A stretch of DNA of 41,048 bases from Verrucomicrobiales bacterium (lineage in GTDB: Bacteria; Verrucomicrobiota; Verrucomicrobiia; Limisphaerales; UBA9464): the NCBI GenBank assembly GCA_027483345.1, contig JAIXUV010000200.1, forward strand, positions 1 through 41,048. The letters are read 5' to 3'. A program made the translations under genes and the position numbers. Positions 25,337-32,268 of the stretch are shown here, piece by piece (position 1 is the first letter of the stretch; each line of letters begins with the position of its first letter). Under the pieces are notes generated by a model, which was not told the DNA's origin, made no database searches, and saw only the letters and a list, made by a program, of their open reading frames with translations.

Positions 25337-27004
25337 GTGAGCCCCGGCGGAGACATCCGAAAGACCCCCGAGCCAGTGCCGGGGGTCTTTTTTCTTTCCA
25401 CACCGCCTCCCGCTCCGGTCCGTGTCCGCGTCGCCTTCCTGCTTCTCCTCCTCGGGTTGCTCCACGTGGCCTGCGGTCCACGGCACCGGGCCGACCTCGT
25501 CGTCCACAACGGTCCCGAGCCGGAGACGATCGATCCCCAGATCCTCACCGGACAGGCCGACGGCCGGATCGCCGGGGCATTGTTCGAGGGGCTGACCCGG
25601 TTCAATCCCTTGGACGGCCGAGCGATTCCGGGTCTTGCGGAAAGTTGGGTGATTTCCCCGGACGGACGACGCTACCGATTCCGGCTCCGACAGGGACTCG
25701 CCTGGTCCACCGGGGAACCGATCACCGCCGAGGATTTCGTCTGGTCGTGGCGGAGGGCCGTGATGCCGGCGACCGCCGCGGACTATTCGGCCCAGTTCTT
25801 CCACCTGGAAAGCGGTGAGGCCATCGTCACCGGCCGGGAGAAGGACGTCACCCGGCTCGGCGTCGGTGCCCTGGATTCGAGCACGTTGGAAGTCCGACTG
25901 GTGAATCCCGCGCCGTTCTTCCTGGAGTTGGCCGCATCCCGGATCTTCGCGCCGATCCCACGGCATCTGGTGGAGCGCTTGGGCGACCAATGGATCCGGG
26001 CCGAACCGCTTTCGTGCAGCGGGCCCTATCAGCTGATGCAGTGGCGGGTGAACGACCGGTTCCGGTTGCGCCGCAATCCGCGGTATTGGGACGCCGCCTC
26101 GGTGGCCACGGAACGCATCGACATGCTCAGCGGAGACAACGCCGGGACGGCGCTCAACCTCTTCCTGCGCGGGGACGTCGACCTCATCATCGACCGGAAG
26201 ATCATCCCCGGCGAACTGGGGCCGGATCTGGCCCAGCGGGCCGACTTCCACCGCTTCGACTTCCTCGGCTGCGACTTCATCCGGTTCAACACGGGGCGCA
26301 AGCCGTTCGACGATCCGCGGGTGCGGAAGGCGTTCGCCCTCGCCCTCGATCGGCCGGCCATGACCCGGCGGATCACGCGGTTGGGCGAGCGCCCCACCGG
26401 CGCGATCACGCCACGCGGGGCGGGTGGCTACGAGCCGCCGGAGGGATTGGGTCTCGATGTGGCCCAGGCTCGGCGGTTGCTCGGCGAGGCCGGGTATCCG
26501 GAGGGCAGGGGATTCCCGCGGGTCGAATACACCTACAACGTCGGGACCCGCCTCTACGAACAGGTCGGCATCGAGATCCAGGCGCAGCTGCTCGCGCACC
26601 TCGGCGTACGGATCCAGCTCCGTCCGTTGGAGTGGAAGACCTACCTCACCGAGATGTCCCGTCAGAACTACGACTTCATCCGGGGCTCGTGGATCGGCGA
26701 CTACAACGATCCGCTGACCTTCCTCGACTGCTTCCTCGCCGACAGCGGCAACAACCGGACTGGATGGCGCCAACCCCGCTACGACGCGCTGCTGCGTTCG
26801 GCGGGATCCGCCGCGGACTCGGCATCACGGTTGGCCCTGCTGCGTCAGGCGGAGGTGCTGCTCGTCGAGGAGGAGGTGCCGGTGACGGGACTCTATTCCT
26901 ATGTCGGGCTGTGCGCCTACCGGCCGGATCGGCTGGAAGGATTCCACGCCAACCTGATCGACGAGCATCCCCTGTGGAGCCTCCGGAGGCTTGCGCCACG
27001 ATGA
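25337..27004 (+). CDS. oppA: Oligopeptide ABC transporter substrate-binding lipoprotein
   Basis: A 555-residue frame matches SBP_bac_5 (PF00496), with NGPEPETIDPQILTG, the family segment GLAESWVISPDGRRYRFRLRQG and ITAEDFVWSWRRA near the N-terminus and an IRGSWIGDYNDPLTFLD segment near residue 450. The N-terminus carries a lipoprotein signal: RVRV, a run of Leu, then LLHVAC, with the lipid-bearing Cys at residue 46 from this start. The start is uncertain. No ATG exists in the N-terminal part; candidates are GTG at 25337 (7 bases after the secG stop) and GTG at 25376, which lies in the loop of the secG terminator. The stop overlaps oppB's ATG (ATGA). It should capture peptides for OppBC. No ATPase genes are nearby. 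Confidence 0.88.
   Translation: MSPGGDIRKTPEPVPGVFFLSTPPPAPVRVRVAFLLLLLGLLHVACGPRHRADLVVHNGPEPETIDPQILTGQADGRIAGALFEGLTRFNPLDGRAIPGLAESWVISPDGRRYRFRLRQGLAWSTGEPITAEDFVWSWRRAVMPATAADYSAQFFHLESGEAIVTGREKDVTRLGVGALDSSTLEVRLVNPAPFFLELAASRIFAPIPRHLVERLGDQWIRAEPLSCSGPYQLMQWRVNDRFRLRRNPRYWDAASVATERIDMLSGDNAGTALNLFLRGDVDLIIDRKIIPGELGPDLAQRADFHRFDFLGCDFIRFNTGRKPFDDPRVRKAFALALDRPAMTRRITRLGERPTGAITPRGAGGYEPPEGLGLDVAQARRLLGEAGYPEGRGFPRVEYTYNVGTRLYEQVGIEIQAQLLAHLGVRIQLRPLEWKTYLTEMSRQNYDFIRGSWIGDYNDPLTFLDCFLADSGNNRTGWRQPRYDALLRSAGSAADSASRLALLRQAEVLLVEEEVPVTGLYSYVGLCAYRPDRLEGFHANLIDEHPLWSLRRLAPR
25361..25394 (+). terminator. Intrinsic terminator after secG, inside the oppA 5' region
   Basis: Perfect 10-bp arms AAGACCCCCG (25361-25370) and CGGGGGTCTT (25380-25389) enclose a 9-base loop and are followed by TTTTT. 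It starts 31 bases after the secG stop. It lies within the frame of oppA if that gene starts at GTG 25337, or its loop holds the alternative GTG at 25376. Confidence 0.88.
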
Positions 27005-27918
27005 ACGGGATCCTCCAGCGCCTGGCCCTGGTGCCGTTGATCGCCTGGCTGGTGGCGACCGGCGGATTCTTCCTGCTGCGCCTGGCCCCGGGCGGACCGT
27101 TCGACCGCGACCGCGCGCCGGCGTCGGCCGAAGTCGAGGCGGCGCTCCGGGCGAAGTACCACCTGGACGAACCGCTCCACCGGCAGTACCTGCGCTGTCT
27201 GGGTGGATGGGTCGTCGGCGACTTCGGTCCGTCGTTGAAGTACCGGAACCACACGGTGAACGACATCCTCGCGCAATCGCTGCCGGTATCGGCCGTCCTC
27301 GGCCTGCTCGCGGGCGGTGTGGCTTTCGGAATCGGGATCCCCGTGGGCGCTTGGGGGGCGCTCCGCAGGGGGCTGTGGCCGGACCGCCTCGCCTCGATGT
27401 TGGCCGTCGTCGGCATCTGCATCCCGTCGTTCATCCTCGGCCCGGTCCTGGTGTTGGTCTTCGGACTGCAGTTGGCCTGGCTGCCGCCGGCGCTGTGGGG
27501 CTCCTGGGAAAATTGCATCCTGCCTGTGCTCGCGTTGGGACTCTACTTCGCGGCACGTGTCTCGCGGTTGACCCGGGAAGGGATGACGGACGTACTCCGG
27601 AGTCCGTTCGTCCGCACCGCCCGGGCCAAGGGGCTTTCGCCCGGGGCGATCGTGCGGCGCCATGCCCTGCGCGGTTCATTGCTGCCGGTCGCCGCCTACG
27701 CCGGCCCGATGCTCGCCGATCTCCTGACGGGCTCGTTCATCGTGGAGAACCTCTTCCAGATCCCGGGCACCGGCGTGTTTTTCGTGAACAGCTTCCTGAA
27801 CCGGGACTATCCCATGATGATCGCCCTGGCGGTCCTCTACTCGGTGCTGCTCCAAGGACTCAACCTCGCCTCGGACCTCGCGTTGCGCAGCCTCGATCCC
27901 CGCGTGCGCCATGCTTGA
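27001..27918 (+). CDS. oppB: Oligopeptide ABC transporter permease OppB
   Basis: ATG at 27001 overlaps the oppA stop by four bases and gives 305 residues, the family's length. The frame extends far upstream but inside oppA. The N-terminal helix (LIAWLVATGGFFLLRLAPGGPF) and the segment YHLDEPLHRQYLRCLGGWVVGDFGPSLKYRN are typical of OppB/DppB permeases. Five further membrane helices follow. The ATPase-contacting EAA loop is VRTARAKGLSPGAIVRRHALR, and the late segment GSFIVENLFQIPGTG is diagnostic. It forms the inner-membrane channel with OppC, whose start overlaps the oppB stop by eight bases. Confidence 0.94.
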   Translation: MNGILQRLALVPLIAWLVATGGFFLLRLAPGGPFDRDRAPASAEVEAALRAKYHLDEPLHRQYLRCLGGWVVGDFGPSLKYRNHTVNDILAQSLPVSAVLGLLAGGVAFGIGIPVGAWGALRRGLWPDRLASMLAVVGICIPSFILGPVLVLVFGLQLAWLPPALWGSWENCILPVLALGLYFAARVSRLTREGMTDVLRSPFVRTARAKGLSPGAIVRRHALRGSLLPVAAYAGPMLADLLTGSFIVENLFQIPGTGVFFVNSFLNRDYPMMIALAVLYSVLLQGLNLASDLALRSLDPRVRHA

Positions 27919-28825
27919 ACAGGTCCTCCAACTCCTGATCACCGGGACGCGTCCCTTCCGCGGGGACCGCACCACCGCGGTGGCGTGCGGGCTCCTTCTG
28001 TCCGCACTCCTATTCGCGATGGTCTTCCCGGCGTTCTCGCCGTTCGCTCCCGACGCGACGGACGCCGAGGTGTTCTCCCCGCCGAGTCCGAGGCATCCGC
28101 TGGGTTCGGATCTGCATGGGCGCGACCTGTTGGTCCGGATCGCCGTGGCGACGCGCATCTCGATCCTGGTGGGCGCGGCGGGTGCGGCGGTCAGCCTCGG
28201 CATCGGTGTCGGCTGGGGCCTGGTCGCCGGCTATCTCGGAGGGAAGGTCGACGCCGGGATGATGCGGATCGTGGACCTGCTCTACGCGCTGCCCTCGGTG
28301 GTGCTGGTCCTTCTCGTCCTGAACTTCTTCGAGTCCGCCGTGGCCTCGCGGCTCCAACGTGTGTTCCCGGATTCGCCCGACCAGGCGCGGTTGCTCCTGC
28401 TGGTCCTGTGCCTCGGCGGCATTTCGTGGCTGACCATGGCGCGGATCGTTCGAGGCCAGGTGCTGAGCCTCAAGGAACGGCCCTTCATCCTCGCCAGCCG
28501 GGCCCTCGGCGCCGGCGCCGGAAGGATCCTGTTCCTTCACCTCCTGCCCAACTTGTCGGGCATCATCCTCGTCTACCTCACCCTCACGGTTCCCGCGGTG
28601 ATGCTCCAGGAGTCGTTCCTGAGCGTGCTGGGACTCGGCATCCGGCCGCCGCAGGCCAGTTTGGGGACGTTGATCGCAGACGGGGCCTCGCAGCTGAATC
28701 CGGTGCGGATGCGACTGTGGCTGCTGGTGTTTCCGGCCGGGGCGCTCGCCGGGATCCTGTGGGCGCTTGGGCGTGTGGGCGACGCGCTTCGGGAGGCGCT
28801 CGAACCGAGGGACCGGGATGTCTGA
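27911..28825 (+). CDS. oppC: Oligopeptide ABC transporter permease OppC
   Basis: This 304-residue protein starts at an ATG overlapping oppB by eight bases. It has the OppC/DppC architecture: an N-terminal helix, the periplasmic segment PSPRHPLGSDLHGRDLLVR, further membrane helices, an EAA loop FILASRALGAGAGRILFLHLLPN, and a C-terminal LSVLGLGIRPPQASLGTLI segment. It pairs with OppB in the membrane. The energising ATPases OppD and OppF, normally next in the operon, do not follow; two methyltransferase genes do, the first overlapping this gene by eight bases. The ATPases must be supplied from elsewhere if the transporter works. Confidence 0.93.
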   Translation: MLEQVLQLLITGTRPFRGDRTTAVACGLLLSALLFAMVFPAFSPFAPDATDAEVFSPPSPRHPLGSDLHGRDLLVRIAVATRISILVGAAGAAVSLGIGVGWGLVAGYLGGKVDAGMMRIVDLLYALPSVVLVLLVLNFFESAVASRLQRVFPDSPDQARLLLLVLCLGGISWLTMARIVRGQVLSLKERPFILASRALGAGAGRILFLHLLPNLSGIILVYLTLTVPAVMLQESFLSVLGLGIRPPQASLGTLIADGASQLNPVRMRLWLLVFPAGALAGILWALGRVGDALREALEPRDRDV

Positions 28826-28852
28826 ATCCGGCGTCGTTGACTTCCGCGAGTC
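28813..28852 (+). repeat. Copy 2 of a diverged 40-bp repeat
   Basis: It covers the end of oppC and the first codons of the zinc-ribbon methyltransferase as called from 28818. If it is a dispersed repeat, the first 20 residues of that protein may not be native and ATG 28878 becomes the better start. Confidence 0.35.
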
Positions 28853-29819
28853 GGGCTTGGTTCCCTCGTCGCCTCTGATGGACCCATCCCCGGCATGCCC
28901 GATCTGCGCTGGCACCGACTCCGAGCGCGTCGACAGTCTGAGCCCGGCGGAACTCGTCCAGCTCCACGAGCACATGGGTGTCCGTCTGACGGCGGCGGCC
29001 TGCGAGTCGTTCCGTGGGGCGGGGAAGGTACATCACCTTCGCTGCCGTGCGTGCGGTTTCCAGTTCTTCGATCCCGTGCTTCCCGGGAACGCGGCCTTCT
29101 ACCGGGACCTGCAGGACCAGTTGGAATGCTACTATCCGGACGACAGCCCGTCGTTCTTCCTGGCGTTAGATCTCGCGAAGCGGACCGGCGCACGGACGGT
29201 GATGGATCTCGGATGCGGCGCGGGCCGATTCCTGGACCGGGCGCGGGAAGCGGGCCTCCAGACCCACGGACTCGACCTCAACGACCAGGCCGTGGCCGCC
29301 GCCCGGGCCCGCGGACACGACGTGATGTCCGGAACCGCCGAGGCGTTTGCGGCATCGCAGCCGACCAGCCGCTTCGACCTGGTCACCGCATTCGAAGTGC
29401 TCGAGCACCTGGCCGATCCCGCGGCATTCCTGCGCGATGCGGCTCGCCTGGTCCGCCCGGGCGGACACCTGGCGATCGCGGTGCCCAACGACGAGGGCAT
29501 CTACCGGTGGTTCCAGCTGGAGCCGCGTCAATGGCCGCCCCACCACCTGAGCCGCTGGCGTCGGAGCGACCTCCGCCTTCTGGGCGAACGGGCTGGGCTC
29601 GAGGTGGTGACGCTGTGCGCCGACGCCCTTCGGGGAGTCCAGATCGGCGGCACCCTGAGGACCCAGGGTGAATTGGAGCAACGCATCGGCCGCCGCTCCT
29701 CTCCGCCGGGTCGCCTCTGGCCCGCCTTGGCGACCTTCCTCTACCGGGCCGGCCTGTGCCGGCTCTACCTGCAGCTTGGAAACAGCCTCCATGCCCACTA
29801 CCGAAAGCCCGAAGCCTGA
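28818..29819 (+). CDS. Class I SAM methyltransferase with zinc-ribbon N-terminus
   Basis: ATG at 28818 overlaps oppC by eight bases and gives 333 residues; ATG at 28878 (MDPSPACPIC) is an alternative that would remove the first 20 residues. Residues 27-30 (CPIC) and 76-79 (CRAC) form a four-cysteine zinc site of the type that precedes a Methyltransf_23-like domain (PF13489). SAM-binding motif I is TVMDLGCGAGRFLD (127-140). Later motifs include GLDLND (151-156), FEVLEHLADP and LVRPGGHLAIAVPN. This pairing is common in sugar or surface-polysaccharide methyltransferases, but the substrate is unknown. It sits in an overlapping chain after oppABC and before a second methyltransferase that starts within its last 29 bases. 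Confidence 0.87.
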   Translation: MSESGVVDFRESGLVPSSPLMDPSPACPICAGTDSERVDSLSPAELVQLHEHMGVRLTAAACESFRGAGKVHHLRCRACGFQFFDPVLPGNAAFYRDLQDQLECYYPDDSPSFFLALDLAKRTGARTVMDLGCGAGRFLDRAREAGLQTHGLDLNDQAVAAARARGHDVMSGTAEAFAASQPTSRFDLVTAFEVLEHLADPAAFLRDAARLVRPGGHLAIAVPNDEGIYRWFQLEPRQWPPHHLSRWRRSDLRLLGERAGLEVVTLCADALRGVQIGGTLRTQGELEQRIGRRSSPPGRLWPALATFLYRAGLCRLYLQLGNSLHAHYRKPEA

Positions 29820-30606
29820 CGCCGGGGCGCCCGCGGGGTTGGCGCTGTCCGAGATCCTCAACGCCGACGGCTACCTGGACCGTCGGCTGAATCCGCCGTT
29901 GTCGGACCTCGACCACCTCATCTTCGAGGACCTGCTTCGCGTCATCCGGCGCTTCGCCGCCTCGGCGCGCGGACGCCTGCTCGACTATGGCAGCGGAGGT
30001 TCCCCCTACCGGGCACTCTTTCCCGAAGTGACCTGCTACGAGGCGGCGGACATCACGCCCGGACCGCGGGTGACGCTGCCGTTGGCGTCGGACGGTTCGG
30101 TGCCGGCGGGAGACGCGACCTTCGATGTCGTTCTTTCCACCCAGGTCCTGGAACACGTCCCGGACCCGCACCGCTACCTGTGCGAGGCGTTCCGGGTGTT
30201 GCGTCCCGGCGGCACGATGCTGGTGACCACCCACGGGCTCTACATCGAGCACGGGTGCCCGTTCGATTTCCACCGCTGGACCGCGGTCGGCTTGGCCGCG
30301 GCGGCGGTTCGGGCCGGATTCGAGGTGACGCGGGCCTCCAAGTTGGTGGCCGGGCCGCGCGGCTCGATCCATCTGTTGCACTACCTCGTCGCCGAACTCC
30401 AGCAACCGGACCGTCCTTGGGTCCACCGGCTGCTTGCGGTGATCCGGAACCTTTACCGGATTCTGGCCCAGCCGCTTCTCAACTGGATCGGCGGTGCGTT
30501 CCGCAACATGTCCGAGGTTCCCGCCGAACACCGCACGCCGGTCTTCACCGGGGTGATGGTGGAGCTGCGGAAACCGGTTGTCCCCGGCGTCGCTTCCAGT
30601 CCATGA
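29791..30606 (+). CDS. Class I SAM methyltransferase, second copy type
   Basis: ATG at 29791, inside the end of the previous gene (29-bp overlap), gives 271 residues. Motifs of the Methyltransf_11/23 class are visible: RLLDYGSGGSPYRALFP (62-78), DVVLSTQVLEHVPDP (112-126) and FRVLRPGGTMLVTTHG. A His-rich FDFHRWTAVGL follows. No zinc ribbon is present, so it is not a simple duplicate of the preceding gene. The 3' end overlaps the 3' end of the glycosyltransferase gene on the opposite strand by 62 bp. Neighbourhood suggests modification of a glycan or lipid, by inference only. Confidence 0.86.
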   Translation: MPTTESPKPDAGAPAGLALSEILNADGYLDRRLNPPLSDLDHLIFEDLLRVIRRFAASARGRLLDYGSGGSPYRALFPEVTCYEAADITPGPRVTLPLASDGSVPAGDATFDVVLSTQVLEHVPDPHRYLCEAFRVLRPGGTMLVTTHGLYIEHGCPFDFHRWTAVGLAAAAVRAGFEVTRASKLVAGPRGSIHLLHYLVAELQQPDRPWVHRLLAVIRNLYRILAQPLLNWIGGAFRNMSEVPAEHRTPVFTGVMVELRKPVVPGVASSP

Positions 30607-31777
30607 GCCGGCGGATCGCGCCGAAGGACAGCCAGTCGGTCGGAAACGGCCTGCCGGTGAGGGGCCGCTTGTCGAGTCTGGGCAGATGGGCGATGCGGCC
30701 TTGGAACTCGGCCATCGCTTCCCGGTAACGGTGAGCGGCGTGGCCGGCGACCACTTCCGCGGAACGTGCCCGCAGCTTCCGGATCGATCCGCCATCCCGG
30801 GAAAGTTGGACCAGCCTCGAGGCCAGCGTTGCCATGTCCCCGGCCGGATAGACCAACGTCGGATCGACCTGTGCCGAGTACTGGTCGCCGCCGCTGCCGA
30901 TCCCTGGATGAATCGGCACCACGCCGCAGGTCATCGCCTCCAGGAGCGCGATCGGCGTCCCTTCGTAGTCGCTGACGAAGAACAGCGCGTCCCACGAGGA
31001 GAGCGTTTCCCAGTACTCCCGGCCGGACTTCCGGCCATGGAAGACGAACCGGCTGGAATCGGTGAGGCGTTCCTGAAGCCATCCGCGTTTGGGTCCGTCG
31101 CCGAGGAACTCCATCCGGAATCGGATCCCCGAGCGGCCGAGCTGTTCCACAAGTTCCGGGATGCGGTCCACGCGCTTCTGTTCGAAGTCGAGACGGCCGC
31201 AGTAGCCGATCACCATCGGATCGCCAACATTCCGATCGGAGGAGGGCAGGGGAAACGGCGGGTCCACGGGGTAATGCACACGGTGGATCCGTTCCGGGGC
31301 GATGTCGGAACGCGCGTCGCGGACGCGCTGGACCAGGCGGTCGTTGACGCAGGCGAATCCATCCGCCCACCAGGCACGCGTGGCCAACTGCGCCTCGAGG
31401 CCCGGCGTGTCACTGTGGAGGAAGAGCACGCGGGCCGCGGAAGATCCGGCGAGGTCGTCGAAATAGGGCCAACCCCAGACGGTGTGCCACACCACCAGCT
31501 GCGGATCGAATCCGGCGATGCCTTCGCAAAACCGCCGACGCGCCGTGCGGATGGTGAGCGCATTGGAGAAGTCGAGGAACCGGGCGTGGTCCCACCCGGG
31601 ATGAGGCGGCTCCCAGAACACGCAGAAGCGCGAATCTAGACCGTGGGCGGCGTCGTTCCGATGATGGTCGCGGACGACGGACTCGACGCCGCCGAGTCCC
31701 GCGAACTGGGTGCAGAGATTGAGGACCCGAAGCGGACCGGCGGCCGCTTCATGGGACTTGGGACTGGGCGCCGACAT
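30545..31777 (-). CDS. Glycosyltransferase, family 4 type
   Basis: This 410-residue protein starts at an ATG at 31777. It has the GT-B fold of GT4 enzymes (PF00534). The N-terminal domain begins RVLNLCTQFAGLGGVESVV (glycine-rich acceptor loop). The C-terminal domain has the sugar-nucleotide segment VIGYCGRLDFEQKRVDRIPELV (189-210) and the EX7E motif in SDYEGTPIALLEAMTCGVVPI, with Glu272 and Glu280. It should transfer a sugar from a nucleotide donor to a glycan or lipid; donor and acceptor are unknown. It follows the Rieske ferredoxin gene by eight bases and overlaps the second methyltransferase tail to tail. Confidence 0.9.
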   Translation of the reverse strand: MSAPSPKSHEAAAGPLRVLNLCTQFAGLGGVESVVRDHHRNDAAHGLDSRFCVFWEPPHPGWDHARFLDFSNALTIRTARRRFCEGIAGFDPQLVVWHTVWGWPYFDDLAGSSAARVLFLHSDTPGLEAQLATRAWWADGFACVNDRLVQRVRDARSDIAPERIHRVHYPVDPPFPLPSSDRNVGDPMVIGYCGRLDFEQKRVDRIPELVEQLGRSGIRFRMEFLGDGPKRGWLQERLTDSSRFVFHGRKSGREYWETLSSWDALFFVSDYEGTPIALLEAMTCGVVPIHPGIGSGGDQYSAQVDPTLVYPAGDMATLASRLVQLSRDGGSIRKLRARSAEVVAGHAAHRYREAMAEFQGRIAHLPRLDKRPLTGRPFPTDWLSFGAIRRLMDWKRRRGQPVSAAPPSPR

Positions 31778-31785
31778 GGATGGCG

Positions 31786-32094
31786 TCAGTCGATCCGGAT
31801 CCAGACACGACCGTCTTCGGTTCGTGTGGGGTAGGTTCGGACCGGCTTCTCGGGACGGGGTTGGCAGGCGCCATCGCGGACGTCAAAGCCCCAGCCGTGG
31901 AGCGGACAATGCAGCGTCGTCCCGTCGAGGAAGCCGGCACCCAGCGCTCCGCCGCGGTGGGGGCAGGCGTCGTCCACCGCGAAGAAGCCCTCCGGGGTGT
32001 GCGCCAGCGCAATGCGGCGGCCGTTGATCTCCACCGTGCGGCAACTTCCGGGCGACAGGCTTGAGGCCTCGGCTGCATCCCACCACGAATTCAT
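31786..32094 (-). CDS. Small Rieske [2Fe-2S] ferredoxin
   Basis: The long open frame is a shadow upstream; ATG at 32094 gives a compact 102-residue protein. The cluster ligands are Cys44 and His46 (CPHRGG) and Cys63 and His66 (CPLHGW), the standard C-x-H...C-x2-H of Rieske proteins (PF00355). No membrane anchor or catalytic domain is attached, so it resembles soluble ferredoxins of the NirD or dioxygenase type that pass electrons to an oxygenase or reductase. No such partner is nearby: the next gene, eight bases later, is a glycosyltransferase. Its electron-transfer partner is unknown. Confidence 0.9.
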   Translation of the reverse strand: MNSWWDAAEASSLSPGSCRTVEINGRRIALAHTPEGFFAVDDACPHRGGALGAGFLDGTTLHCPLHGWGFDVRDGACQPRPEKPVRTYPTRTEDGRVWIRID

Positions 32095-32268
32095 GGGCCA
32101 AGGAAGCCAGCCCGGACCACCTGCTGGCAAGAGCGGCGCCAACAGGTGGACTTCCGACCCGCTGGATCCGGGTTGCCGCTTGGCTTGCCGCGGTTCGACC
32201 GTATCCTTTCCCGCGTCACCACTGCGTCCTCGGCACCGTGCCGCCACGCAGCGTGCCTCCAGCCCGAC

